From positions 124,001 through 188,000 of the forward strand of contig JAEZST010000022.1 of NCBI GenBank assembly GCA_023443865.1: a stretch of 64,000 bases of DNA, in the 5' to 3' direction. This document shows positions 16,256 to 27,029 of the stretch, piece after piece. This DNA is from Spirochaetota bacterium (GTDB lineage: Bacteria > Spirochaetota > Spirochaetia > Treponematales > Treponemataceae). Both the position numbers and the translations under genes were made by a program. Numbering within the stretch: the stretch's first letter is position 1; every line of letters begins with the position of its first letter. The notes beneath the pieces were generated by a model. It saw only the letters and a list, made by a program, of their open reading frames with translations, searched no databases and was not told the DNA's origin.

Positions 16256-17847
16256 CGGAACGACGGTCCCGTTTCCGCTCTTTCAGGGCGCGAACCCTCG
16301 CGGGGGTACTGGGCGTTTTGCCCATCCTGGTCGTGTCCGCGGCCTATATCCTCTTCGCCACGATCCGCCTCCAGGATTCCATGAACCGCGGCATTGACCG
16401 GCAACTGGAAATCAGGGGGCTCCAATCCGCGCTGGCCGAATACCAAACGCCCCTGCTCGAATACCTCGCGACCCGCTCCTCAAAAGCCCTGTCGGAGCTT
16501 CTCATTATCGCGCAAAACCTCCGGTCCGCCGCCGCCGTCCCCTGGGGAATCCCCGCCGATCCGGTGGAGCTGCAGGAAAACGAGGTGCATTCGCTGGTAC
16601 TCGCGTACCTTGACCTGACCGACCGCGTGATCGACGAAAAGCGCGGGCTGGACGTGGCGGGCTATACGGCCCTCTACGACCGCTCCCGCCGCGCCCTGGA
16701 CTATATCGGCGAAAGGATCGAGGCGATCTCGTCCGCCCGGCTGGCCGAACAGGGCGAGGCCTACGGGCAGTTTATCGCCATCAGCCGCTCCGTTCAGTCG
16801 TGGAACCTCGCCTTTATCATCTGCGTATCCCTTTTCGCCGGGACCCTCATCGTCGCCTCGGTAGATACCATCGCCCGGCCCATGACCGATCTGGCCAATT
16901 CGGCGCTCCGCATCTCCGCGGGGAATTTCGAGAGCGAGGACGTTCCCCTTTCCGCCATTGACGAGATGGACGAGGTTATCCGCGCCTTCAACCGCATGAA
17001 GCGCGACATTCACACGTATATAGAGGAATTGAAGTGGCAGCGCGGCGTGGAGCAGGAATATCTGGCCGAACGCATGCGGTACATGAAGATGGAAGAAACC
17101 TTCCGCCGCATGGAACTGTATACCATGCAGGCCCAGATGAACCCCCACTTCCTCTTCAATTCCCTGAATACGGGCATTCAGCTCGCCATTATCGAAGGGG
17201 CCGAGCGGACGGGCGATTATATGGACCGACTCTCGCGGCTATTGCGCCACAACGTGCGCGTCAAGGAAAGCATGGTCCCCCTTCGGCACGAGATAGAGGG
17301 CCTCGAAACCTATTTCTATTTACTGGGCGTCCGGTTCCCGAAAAACCTGGGCCTCACGCTCGACTGCCCCGAGGATATCCTGGACCGGTATACCGTGCCC
17401 GTATCCATGCTGCAGCCCATGGTGGAAAACTGCGTGGTGCACGCCTTCAAGAAAGTGGAGCGGGCGGAGGGCGAGCGAAACGCCATCGACGTCCGGGTCG
17501 CGGCCAAGGGGAGGTTCCTCGAGCTTTCGGTGACGGACAACGGTTCCGGCATGGACGAGGAAACGAGGCGAATGCTCTTGCGAACCGGGGATTCCCCGCA
17601 CCTGGGCGCCCCTACTTCCGCCGCCCAGGGAGCGCCTTCCGCCGTCCCCGCGGGAGAAGCCGATTCGAAGGTTCCCGCAGGCGATACGCGGGGCATGAAG
17701 GTTATGGGCCTTGAAAACGTGATTCAGCGGCTCCGCTTTTTCTGGCCCGACGACCCCGACGTCGTTACCATCGATTCCGCCCTCGGCCGGGGCACGACCA
17801 TCACCGTCCGCCTCGATACGGAGAAAAAACCATGTATACCGTCCTGA
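16252..17847 (+). CDS. YesM/LytS-type sensor histidine kinase
   Basis: 531 residues from the ATG that overlaps the previous stop; the open frame runs further upstream but as a shadow of the binding-protein gene. Two membrane segments (about 15-39 and 184-206) flank a 145-residue helical external part. HAMP (about 207-258), a coiled coil, then the phospho-acceptor H299 in QMNPHFLFNSLN, and an ATPase domain with VENCVVHAF and DNGSGMDE. A Pro/Ala/Ser-rich insert sits before the G2-type segment MGLENVIQRL. The short sensor part suggests signalling through contact with the membrane-anchored binding protein. Confidence 0.93.
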   Translation: MTERRSRFRSFRARTLAGVLGVLPILVVSAAYILFATIRLQDSMNRGIDRQLEIRGLQSALAEYQTPLLEYLATRSSKALSELLIIAQNLRSAAAVPWGIPADPVELQENEVHSLVLAYLDLTDRVIDEKRGLDVAGYTALYDRSRRALDYIGERIEAISSARLAEQGEAYGQFIAISRSVQSWNLAFIICVSLFAGTLIVASVDTIARPMTDLANSALRISAGNFESEDVPLSAIDEMDEVIRAFNRMKRDIHTYIEELKWQRGVEQEYLAERMRYMKMEETFRRMELYTMQAQMNPHFLFNSLNTGIQLAIIEGAERTGDYMDRLSRLLRHNVRVKESMVPLRHEIEGLETYFYLLGVRFPKNLGLTLDCPEDILDRYTVPVSMLQPMVENCVVHAFKKVERAEGERNAIDVRVAAKGRFLELSVTDNGSGMDEETRRMLLRTGDSPHLGAPTSAAQGAPSAVPAGEADSKVPAGDTRGMKVMGLENVIQRLRFFWPDDPDVVTIDSALGRGTTITVRLDTEKKPCIPS

Positions 17848-19331
17848 TCGTCGACGACGAAGAACCGGTGCTCGAAAGCTTTTCCCATATGCTCGCCGAG
17901 GGAGTGGAGGGTTTCTCCCTCGCCGGCGTCGCGCGCAACGGCTTCGACGCCATGAAGGCTATCCACGAGCTGAGGCCCGACGTGGTATTCATGGACATAA
18001 ACATGCCCGGCATCGACGGGCTCGAGACCATTTCCCGGGTGCACGAAACCGTGCCCGAAACGGTGTTCGCCCTGTGCACGGCCTACGAGCGCTTCGACCT
18101 TGCCCGCAGGGCAATTCCCCTCGGGGTGCAGGCCTATCTCGTAAAACCCGTCACCAAGCGAATGTTCGTGGATACCCTTTCCGAAATTCGCGACCGCCTG
18201 GGCCGGGAACGGCGCGCGGTTCCCGCCGAAGGGCCCCGTTCCGATACGGCCCAAGCCCTTATCGAGCGGGCTTTCCTGCGTGACGAGCTCTCCCGCCCGA
18301 TACCGGAAACCCGTTGGCGCGAATTGCGCGACGCCCTGGGGCTCGATTCAGACCGGGCCCTCGTCGCCTTCGCCTCGGTAGACGCGGTCGAACACGGAAC
18401 CGATAGCCCCTTCGACGAGGTAAACCGCAGGCTCTCATTGAAATACCGCTTCGCCTTCGCCACGAACCTTAAAATGGGCCTTTATTTCGTTTCGGGCGAC
18501 GCGGACCGCAACCGTTTCGTCCGGGACCTTTCGGCCGAGATAGACGCGGCGGCGGGCCGCGAGGCGATGCGCTGGATCGGCGCCGGCGACAGCTCCCTGG
18601 CCCCCGACTTCAGCGGCTCTTACGCCCAAGCCTACGCGCGGTTCAGGGAAAGCCGGGCGCGCAGCGAGGCCCTGGTCCGCGAACGGCTCGGGATCGCCGC
18701 CCTTCGGCAAAAAATAGGCTTTACCCCCGCCGCGGACTATCTCGAGCGGTTCTCCGAATGGCGCGAAGCCCTCTTCGCCTCCCTTTCCTTTCAGGAGGCG
18801 AAACTCCGGCTCGTTTCCCTCCTCGTACTGCTCCTGGACGACGAAACGGGCTACTACCGGGCGGGGGAGGGCGACGGTTCCATGCCCTTCCTTGACCCCC
18901 CGTCCGAGGCCGCCGAGCTGGAAACCCCCGAAGACTGCGCCCGCTGGTCGGACGCGGCCGTCCGTTCCATCGCCGAGCGCGCGGAACGGGAACGCACCGC
19001 CCACCTCCCGGCGCCCCTTTCCCGGGCCCTTTCCTACATAGCCGCCCGCTTCAACGAGCCCCTTCAGCTCGCCGACGTGGCCGAGGAAGCCCGGGTTTCC
19101 CCCGCGTACCTCAGCCGTATCTTCGGCGAGTACCTTTCCGTGTCCTTCGTGGAATACATTACCGAACTCAGGGTGGAAACCGCTGAACGCCTCCTGCGGG
19201 AGCGCGCCCTGAGCGTTAAGGAGGTTGCGCATGCCGTCGGTTTTCAGGACCCGAACTATTTCTCCAAGGCTTTCCGGAAACGTACCGGTCTCTCGCCCAG
19301 CGCCTACGCGGAGCAGGAACATGGGGAATAG
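17832..19331 (+). CDS. YesN-type response regulator (receiver + AraC domain)
   Basis: 499 residues. Receiver with D8 D9, phospho-acceptor D55 (VVFMDINMPGIDG) and the Lys of YLVKPVTKR; central linker of about 260 residues; AraC-type double helix-turn-helix at about 390-495 (LADVAEEARVSPAYLSRIF, GFQDPNYFSKAFRKRTGLSP). It overlaps the kinase gene by 16 bases and the following lipoprotein gene by 11. The natural targets are the downstream GH2 and ChvE-GguAB genes; the AT-rich inverted repeat at 22735-22756 is a candidate binding site. Confidence 0.93.
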   Translation: MYTVLIVDDEEPVLESFSHMLAEGVEGFSLAGVARNGFDAMKAIHELRPDVVFMDINMPGIDGLETISRVHETVPETVFALCTAYERFDLARRAIPLGVQAYLVKPVTKRMFVDTLSEIRDRLGRERRAVPAEGPRSDTAQALIERAFLRDELSRPIPETRWRELRDALGLDSDRALVAFASVDAVEHGTDSPFDEVNRRLSLKYRFAFATNLKMGLYFVSGDADRNRFVRDLSAEIDAAAGREAMRWIGAGDSSLAPDFSGSYAQAYARFRESRARSEALVRERLGIAALRQKIGFTPAADYLERFSEWREALFASLSFQEAKLRLVSLLVLLLDDETGYYRAGEGDGSMPFLDPPSEAAELETPEDCARWSDAAVRSIAERAERERTAHLPAPLSRALSYIAARFNEPLQLADVAEEARVSPAYLSRIFGEYLSVSFVEYITELRVETAERLLRERALSVKEVAHAVGFQDPNYFSKAFRKRTGLSPSAYAEQEHGE

Positions 19332-20430
19332 GCCGCTCCTTTCCCTCTTGGCGGCAATCGCTTCCCTGGCCTTCTTGGCCGGCTGCTCCGCGTCGCGCGG
19401 GGATACGCCCCTTTCCCGCAGCCCCGTGCCGTCGTCGCTCTCCTCGGACCCGATCGATCCCGCGAACGACCGGGTACGCATCGGCTTTTCCATCGCCACG
19501 GACACCTTCATCATCGAGCGCTGGAACAAGGACATTAAAATATTCACCGGCGCGGCGCGGGATCTCGGGGCCGACGTGATCGTGCAAATGTCGGCGGGCG
19601 GCGCGAAGGAGCAAATTTCGCAGATCAACTTCCTGCTGACCCGCGATATCGACGTGCTCGTGCTCATCGCCCACGATTCCGAATTGCTCGCCCCCATAGT
19701 CAAAAAGGCCCGGGAGGCGAAGATCCCCGTCGTCGCCTACGACCGCCTCATCCTCGGGACTCCCATCGACGCGTACGTTTCGTTCGACAACCGCGAGGTC
19801 GGCAGGCTCTTCGCTAAGGCCCTCCTTTCCGCCGTGCCCGAGGGTCGTTACCTCTTGGTGAACGGCTCTACCCGGGACAACAACAGCTTCGAGGTGAACG
19901 CGGGGGTACACGAGGAGCTCGACGGGGCCATCGCCTCCGGCAAGGTGAGCGTGGTCGACGAGCTATGGCTCGACGAATGGAGCTACGACGAGGCCAGGGA
20001 GAAAATCGGCGCGGTGCTGGAGCGCACCACCGACATTCAGGCGATTTCCTGCGCCAACGACCAGATCGCCCAGGCCGCCATTCAGCTCCTGGCGGAATAC
20101 CGACTGGCGGGCACGGTCGCCGTGGTCGGGCAAGACGCGGATATCGGCGCCTGCCAAAAGATCGTGGAGGGTACCCAGCTCATGACCGTTTACAAGCCCC
20201 TCGTCCTCCTGGCAACCCACGCCGCCTCCCTGGCGGTGAGCCTCGCCCGCGGCGAATTGCCCGCGGCGGACCGGCGGGTAGACAACAAAAGCGGCGTGAG
20301 CGTCCCCTTTTTCATGGAAGCGCCCATCGCGGTGTTCCGGGGCAATATGGATTCCACTGTGATCCGCGACGGCTTTCACGCGGCCGAGGACGTATACCGG
20401 AACGTGTCCGTCGTGCCGGCGACGAAATGA
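19321..20430 (+). CDS. XylF-like sugar-binding lipoprotein
   Basis: 369 residues from the ATG at 19321, which lies inside the end of the response regulator gene. The signal sequence ends with AFLAGC (Cys22, lipobox). The mature part is a type-1 binding fold close to XylF (IGFSIATDTFIIERWNKD, VVAYDRLI, SFDNREVGR, GSTRDNNSFEVNAG, VVGQDADIGACQKIVEGTQLMTV). It probably binds a pentose or similar sugar at the outer face of the inner membrane. A second binding protein (22900) has its own transporter genes, so this one may share GguAB or act in sensing. Confidence 0.88.
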   Translation: MGNRPLLSLLAAIASLAFLAGCSASRGDTPLSRSPVPSSLSSDPIDPANDRVRIGFSIATDTFIIERWNKDIKIFTGAARDLGADVIVQMSAGGAKEQISQINFLLTRDIDVLVLIAHDSELLAPIVKKAREAKIPVVAYDRLILGTPIDAYVSFDNREVGRLFAKALLSAVPEGRYLLVNGSTRDNNSFEVNAGVHEELDGAIASGKVSVVDELWLDEWSYDEAREKIGAVLERTTDIQAISCANDQIAQAAIQLLAEYRLAGTVAVVGQDADIGACQKIVEGTQLMTVYKPLVLLATHAASLAVSLARGELPAADRRVDNKSGVSVPFFMEAPIAVFRGNMDSTVIRDGFHAAEDVYRNVSVVPATK

Positions 20431-20437
20431 GGTACCG

Positions 20438-22687
20438 ATGATAGAGCGTATGGGGTTGATGAACGGGTGGCTATTTTCCCCCGAATGGCAAGACGGCATG
20501 GAACGCCGCGCGGAAGGGCATTCCTTCGTGCCCGTCTCCCTGCCGCACGCGGCGGCGGAGCTCCCCCTCAATTATTTCGACGAGCGGTCTTACCAAAAGG
20601 TTTCCTGTTACCGCACGACGCTGCCTGCCTTTTCCCTCTCCGGCGGCAGGCGCGCGATTCTCCGCTTCGAGGGCGTTATGGCGGCGGCGACGGTTTGGGT
20701 GAACGGCCGGCTCCTAGGCGAGCATAAGGGCGGATACACCCCTTTTGAGTTCGACGCGACCGATCGTTGCCGAGGCGACGGGTCCGACGAGCTTACGGTC
20801 CGCGCCGACGCCCGCGAACGGCCCGACGTGCCGCCGTTCGGCGGCCAAATCGATTACCTCACCTATTCCGGAATCTACCGCGAGGTCTATCTCGACCTTT
20901 CCGCCCCGCTGAGAATCCGCAACGTCAGGGCCGAGTGCGCTTCTCCCCTCGCGGCGGAAAAGAGCCTTACCCTTCGCGTATTCGCGGCCAACGCCGGCGG
21001 CGCGGCGCGGGGAACGGCCGAAGCGTCCCTGCTCGATCCCTCGGGGCGCGTCGTCGCCTCCGTTTCCGCCCCGGTAACCGTATCGGCAGGCGAATCGGAG
21101 TTTTCCCTCGAGCTTACCCGCCTGGGCGGGCTCTTCCTATGGTCTCCGGACTCGCCGACGCTTTATACCGCGGTTTGCTCCCTGAAAGGGGACTGCCCGG
21201 GGGAACCCGCCGATACCTTTACCTTCCGGTACGGCTTCCGTACCGCGGAGTTTCGCCCCGACGGTTTTTACCTGAACGGGGAACGGCTGAAAATCGTGGG
21301 ACTCAACCGTCACCAAGCCTGGCCGTACGTGGGCTACGCCATGCCCGCGCGGTCCCAGCGGCGCGACGCGGATATCCTCAAATACGAGCTTCGCGTTAAC
21401 CTGGCGCGCACGTCCCACTACCCCCAGTCCCCCCGCTTCCTGGACCGGTGCGACGAGATCGGCCTTCTCGTCTTCGAGGAAATACCGGGCTGGCAGCACA
21501 TCGGAGACGATGACTGGAAGGCTCTGGCGACGGAAAACGTCAGGGAAATGGTCGAACGGGACTGGAACCGGCCCTCCGTCGTCCTGTGGGGGGTTCGAAT
21601 CAACGAATCGCAGGACGACGACGCCTTCTACGCGCGGAACAACGCCTTGGCCCATAGCCTGGACCGGAGCAGGCAAACCGGCGGCGTGCGGTATCTCGAA
21701 CGGAGCCGCCTCCTCGAAGACGTTTATACCATGAACGATTTTTCCCTCGACGGCGGCGCCGTTGCCTTACGGAGCCAACGCGCGGTCACGGGCCTCGACC
21801 ATGACGTTCCCTACCTCGTCACCGAGTACAACGGCCACATGTATCCCACCAAAAAGACCGACAGCGAGGAACGGCAGATCGAGCACGTTATCCGCCACCT
21901 TCGCGTGCAGGACGCCTCCTTCGGCGATCCGCTCATAGCCGGAGCCGTGGGTTGGTGCGCCTTCGATTACAATACCCACAAGGATTTCGGCTCGGGAGAC
22001 CGCATCTGCCATCACGGCGTGATGGATATCTTCCGCATCCCGAAGTTCGCCTCGTACGTGTACGCCTCCCAAACCCCGCCGTCGCGCGGCGTCGTCCTGA
22101 AACCCGTGACCCGATGGGCCCGGGGCGAGCGGAGCGTCGGCGGCATTCTCCCCCTCGTGGTGCTCACGAACTGCGACTCTATCGGCATAACCTTCGGCGC
22201 AAACGAGGAGATTCGGATTACCGAGCGGGGAGGGGAATATCCGAACCTGCCCTATCCCCCCTTCGTAGTCGACTCCCGGCACATCCCCCCGGAGAAGGTC
22301 GGGGCCTGGGGTATGGTCTGGGAAGAAGGCCTCATTACCGGATACGTCGGCGGGGAGGCGGCGGCCGTCGCGCGCTTCGCCGGGAATCCCGTCGGGGAAA
22401 CCCTGGCCGCCGTCGCCGATGACCGGGAACTCGCCGCCGGGGCCAAGGACGCGACCCGCGTCGTCGTTTCCGTGAACGATCAGGCGGGTAACCCGCTTCC
22501 CTACGGCGACGCGGTGGTCTCGGCGACGATCGAGGGGCCGGCGCGAATTCTGGGCCCGTCTACCTTCGCGCTCATCGGCGGCTCCCGCGCGTTTTGGGTA
22601 GAAAGCAGCGGTACGCCGGGGTCGGTCCGGGTGGCCGTTACCGCGGAGGGGCTCGATACCCGGATACTGGAAATCGACGTCCGTTAG
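20438..22687 (+). CDS. Glycoside hydrolase family 2 enzyme (beta-galactosidase type)
   Basis: 749 residues. Sugar-binding jelly roll (about 25-170), immunoglobulin-like domain (about 175-275), catalytic TIM barrel from about 280 (LNGERLKIVGLNRHQAWP). Acid/base Glu about residue 390 (RINESQDD), nucleophile about residue 463 (LVTEYNG). A C-terminal Ig-like domain (about 660-749) follows. No signal peptide, so it works on imported sugars. It starts 7 bases after the lipoprotein gene with a GAGGT site, so it belongs to the same transcript. It could cleave beta-galactosides; other GH2 activities cannot be excluded. Confidence 0.9.
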   Translation: MIERMGLMNGWLFSPEWQDGMERRAEGHSFVPVSLPHAAAELPLNYFDERSYQKVSCYRTTLPAFSLSGGRRAILRFEGVMAAATVWVNGRLLGEHKGGYTPFEFDATDRCRGDGSDELTVRADARERPDVPPFGGQIDYLTYSGIYREVYLDLSAPLRIRNVRAECASPLAAEKSLTLRVFAANAGGAARGTAEASLLDPSGRVVASVSAPVTVSAGESEFSLELTRLGGLFLWSPDSPTLYTAVCSLKGDCPGEPADTFTFRYGFRTAEFRPDGFYLNGERLKIVGLNRHQAWPYVGYAMPARSQRRDADILKYELRVNLARTSHYPQSPRFLDRCDEIGLLVFEEIPGWQHIGDDDWKALATENVREMVERDWNRPSVVLWGVRINESQDDDAFYARNNALAHSLDRSRQTGGVRYLERSRLLEDVYTMNDFSLDGGAVALRSQRAVTGLDHDVPYLVTEYNGHMYPTKKTDSEERQIEHVIRHLRVQDASFGDPLIAGAVGWCAFDYNTHKDFGSGDRICHHGVMDIFRIPKFASYVYASQTPPSRGVVLKPVTRWARGERSVGGILPLVVLTNCDSIGITFGANEEIRITERGGEYPNLPYPPFVVDSRHIPPEKVGAWGMVWEEGLITGYVGGEAAAVARFAGNPVGETLAAVADDRELAAGAKDATRVVVSVNDQAGNPLPYGDAVVSATIEGPARILGPSTFALIGGSRAFWVESSGTPGSVRVAVTAEGLDTRILEIDVR

Positions 22688-22734
22688 GCGGCCTCGCCGA
22701 GAGTCCGAGCCGCTTGCCCCACCCGCGCGGCAGA

Positions 22735-22756
22735 AATATTTTGTCCATAAAATATT
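22735..22756. promoter_or_regulatory. AT-rich inverted repeat upstream of chvE-like gene (candidate operator)
   Basis: AATATTTT (22735-22742) and its exact inverted copy AAAATATT (22749-22756) are separated by 6 bases. It lies about 100 bases before a weak -10-like CATAAT (22856-22861), in an otherwise GC-rich gap. A site for the adjacent YesN-type regulator is possible. Confidence 0.4.
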
Positions 22757-22899
22757 ACCTTACCGGGCCCTCGGCGGCCCGCATCCCCGCCGCCGCGCGA
22801 ATTTTTCCCCGAATATGTAAAAACCTTACGGTTTCCCCCTCCGCGCCTCCGGCTTCATAATGGAGCCAATGTTCTTAATCTCTCAAGGAGGATTGTGAA

Positions 22900-24003
22900 A
22901 TGAAAAAATCGATTACCATTGCGTGCGCGCTCGTCGCGGCTGCCGGTATCGCGTTCGCCGGTGGAAGCACCGACAAGAAGGCTAGTTCCGCCTTTATCGG
23001 TCTCGCCATGCCCGAGACTCACGTCGAGCGCTGGCAGAAAGACGGCGCGGCGCTTCTTGCCGACGCTCAGGCCAAGGGCTACAAGGCCGAGGTCGCCTTC
23101 GGCGACGCCGACCAGAGCAAGCAGAACCAGCAGATCCAGGACTTCCTGACCAAGGGAGCCAAGCTTCTCGTTATCGGTTCCGTTAACGAAGGCGTCGTGT
23201 CCGCCGTCGCCGACGCGGCCAAGGACAAGGTCACCGTTATCGCCTACGATCGCCTGATCACCGGCACCGCTGACTACGACTACTACATCACCTTCGACAA
23301 CTACAAGGTCGGACAGTTCCAGGGCAAGGCTCTCGAGACCGCCCTCAACCTCGCCGCCGCCACCAAGGACAAGCCCAAGTACATCACCATGTTCGCCGGC
23401 TCGCCCACCGACAACAACGCGAAGGTGTTCTTCGACGGCGCCATCGACGTGCTCCGCCCCTACGTTGAGAAGGGCAGCCTCAAGCTCGTCGGTCCCGCTC
23501 CCCTCAAGTCCTCCGATGCTGACTTCATGAAGATCACCACCGAGAACTGGAGAGCCGACGTCGCCAAGACCCGCATGGAGAACCTCCTGAACAACGACGC
23601 CAAGAACGTTGTCCTCGACGGTATCCTCGCCCCGAACGACACCCTTTCCCGCGCCATCCAGGAAGCCTGCGCCTCCGACGCCAAGTACGCCGGCGGAAAG
23701 CTCCCCGTATGCACCGGACAGGACGGCGAAATCGCCTCCATCGCGGCCATCCGCGACGGCAAGCAGTACATGACCGTGTTCAAGGACACCCGCAAGCTGG
23801 CTACCGCGACCATCGAACTGGCCGACGCCCTGCTCAAGGGAGTCACCCCCTCGATCGCCGGCGCCCGCCTGGACACCACCAGCTATGATACCGGAAAGAA
23901 GGTCGTGAAGGCGTACCTCCTCGAGCCGGTCATCGTAACCAAAGACAACTACAAGGCGATCATGATCGACTCCGGCTACTACAAAGCCGAAGACATCAAG
24001 TAA
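22900..24003 (+). CDS. chvE: ChvE-like periplasmic multiple-sugar-binding protein
   Basis: 367 residues. Cleavable signal peptide (about 1-21, AAAGIAFAGG). The mature part matches the ChvE/XylF group: IGLAMPETHVERWQKDG, AYDRLITGTADYDYYITFD, MFAGSPTDNNAKVFFDGA, VCTGQDGEIASIAAIRDGKQ. It delivers sugars such as xylose, glucose, galactose or arabinose to the GguAB transporter. A consensus AAGGAGG precedes the start, and codon use is strongly biased (AAG, GAC, ATC, CTC), unlike neighbouring genes, which points to very high expression. A structured 171-base gap separates it from the ATPase gene. Confidence 0.92.
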   Translation: MKKSITIACALVAAAGIAFAGGSTDKKASSAFIGLAMPETHVERWQKDGAALLADAQAKGYKAEVAFGDADQSKQNQQIQDFLTKGAKLLVIGSVNEGVVSAVADAAKDKVTVIAYDRLITGTADYDYYITFDNYKVGQFQGKALETALNLAAATKDKPKYITMFAGSPTDNNAKVFFDGAIDVLRPYVEKGSLKLVGPAPLKSSDADFMKITTENWRADVAKTRMENLLNNDAKNVVLDGILAPNDTLSRAIQEACASDAKYAGGKLPVCTGQDGEIASIAAIRDGKQYMTVFKDTRKLATATIELADALLKGVTPSIAGARLDTTSYDTGKKVVKAYLLEPVIVTKDNYKAIMIDSGYYKAEDIK

Positions 24004-24021
24004 ATCGTCTCACTGACGGGA

Positions 24022-24079
24022 GACCGGCAGTAAGGGATATGCCCCTCGGGGCCGCCCCTCGCGGGGCGCCCCGCCGGTC
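24022..24079 (+). ncRNA. Predicted three-way-junction RNA structure in the chvE-gguA intercistronic gap
   Basis: The outer 7-bp stem GACCGGC (24022-24028) pairs with GCCGGTC (24073-24079). It encloses two adjacent GC hairpins: GCCCC-TC-GGGGC (24041-24052) and GCCCC-TCGC-GGGGC (24054-24067). Such structures often protect the 3' end of abundant binding-protein messages. Folding is read by eye only. Confidence 0.5.
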
Positions 24080-24091
24080 ATCCCAAGTCTT

Positions 24092-24159
24092 ACCGCTCGC
24101 CTCGGGTCTGGGGAGCCGCCAACGCGCTGCTGTCCGCGCCGGAGGCGAACGGTTTTTTT
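24092..24159 (+). terminator. Intra-operon terminator/attenuator before gguA
   Basis: ACCG-C-TCGCCTC (24092-24103) pairs with GAGGCGA-A-CGGT (24142-24153), an 11-bp stem with one mismatch, and is followed by seven T (24153-24159) 15 bases before the ATPase start. The 38-base loop can itself form a GCGC stem. Partial termination here would keep transporter subunits scarce relative to the binding protein. Confidence 0.5.
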
Positions 24160-24174
24160 AGGGGAAGGGAAAAC

Positions 24175-25712
<1,538 letters not shown>

Positions 25713-25716
<4 letters not shown>

Positions 25717-26909
25717 ACGGACAAGAAAGAACCGCGCGGACCATTACCGTGCGCTCGTACCTCATGTCGAACATGAGAAACTATTCCATGGTAATCATGC
25801 TCGCGCTGATCATGATTATCTTCTCGTTCCTGACCAACGGGGTTAACCTTAACTCCCGGAACATCACGAACATCTTCATGCAGAACAGTTACATCCTCCT
25901 TCTCGCGGTGGGAATGGTGCAGGTAATCATTATAGGCAACATAGACCTCTCCGTCGGGCGGGTCTGCGCCTTCGTGGGAGCCCTTAGCGCCATGATTTAC
26001 AACACCGGCGTGGGCATGACGGTAACCATCGTCGCGAGCATCCTCATCGGGCTCGCCATCGGCGTGTTTCAGGGTACCTGGATCGCCTTCCTGAAAATAC
26101 CGGCGTTCATCGTGACCCTGGCGGGCATGCTCCTCTTCCGGGGGCTCACCTACATCATCACCAACGTGACCCCGGTATCCCTCGTGGACGACAAATTCAA
26201 GCAGATCGCTTCCGGTACCGTGAACATCGACGCGCTGACCTTCGGCGACTTGCACGCCACGGCCCTCGCCGTCGGGCTCCTCCTGTTCGTGATCATCGTC
26301 GTGCTGGACTTCGCCGCGCGCGGCAAGAAAATCCGCAACGGCTTCGACGTGCTCCCCATGGGCTTGCAGGTCGGCAAGATCGTGCTGTACGGCGTATTCA
26401 TCGCGGCGCTCGCCTGGAAGTTCGCCACCTACCGCGGTATTCCCACGGTAGCGGTGCTTCTCGGAATCACCATCGTCGGCTTCACCTTCATGATGAACAA
26501 CACGATTATCGGGCGCTACATTTACGCGGTCGGCGGTAACGCCCGTTCCGCGAAACTGTCGGGCATCAACTCCGAAATGGTTACCTTCATCGTCCACGTG
26601 ATCATGGGCGGCCTCGCGGGACTGGCGGGCGTGGTGTTCACCGGCTATATGAACTCGGCGCTTCCCCAAGCGGGCGAAAACTTCGAGCTCGACGCGATCG
26701 CAGCCTGTTTCATCGGCGGCGCCTCTACCTCGGGCGGTATCGGTACGGTCATCGGCGCGATCACCGGCGGTTTGGTCATGGCGGCTATCAACAACGGTAT
26801 GTCCCTCATGAACCTGGGCGCCCAGTGGCAGTACGTGGTCAAGGCCTCGGTCCTCCTTCTCGCGGTACTCTACGATATTTATACCCGCCGTAAGGCCGGA
26901 TTGGGTTGA
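25713..26909 (+). CDS. gguB: Sugar ABC transporter permease (GguB/XylH family)
   Basis: 398 residues with about 10 to 11 membrane helices. The family marks are GNIDLSVG and the C-terminal FIGGASTSGGIGTVIGAITG followed by NNGMSLMNLGAQWQ, which fit GguB (multiple sugar permease) better than RbsC. The ATGA overlap with the ATPase gene shows coupled translation. It forms the membrane channel for the ChvE-GguA system. A strong terminator follows after 25 bases, so it ends the locus. Confidence 0.94.
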
Positions 26910-26934
26910 TCCTCTTTTCCCAACCGTGAACGGT

Positions 26935-26974
26935 GAGGGGCGGAACGCCGCGGCGTTCCGCCCCTCTTTTTTTT
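26935..26974 (+). terminator. Strong rho-independent terminator after gguB
   Basis: GAGGGGCGGAACGCCG (26935-26950) and its exact inverted copy (26951-26966) form a GC-rich stem directly followed by eight T (26967-26974). Confidence 0.95.
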
Positions 26975-26994
26975 ATGCCGAGGATTATCGCTGG

Positions 26995-27023
26995 TTGACA
27001 AAGTTAGGCAAATCTAATATTAC
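26995..27023 (+). promoter_or_regulatory. Consensus promoter of the DtxR/MntR-family gene, leaderless arrangement, with operator in the spacer
   Basis: TTGACA (26995-27000), 17 bases, TATTAC (27018-27023); the ATG follows after 6 bases without a Shine-Dalgarno. The spacer holds TTAGGCAAATCTAA (27004-27017), with inverted TTAG/CTAA ends, which resembles DtxR/MntR-type boxes and would let the product repress its own gene. Confidence 0.65.
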
Positions 27024-27029
27024 AAAGCC

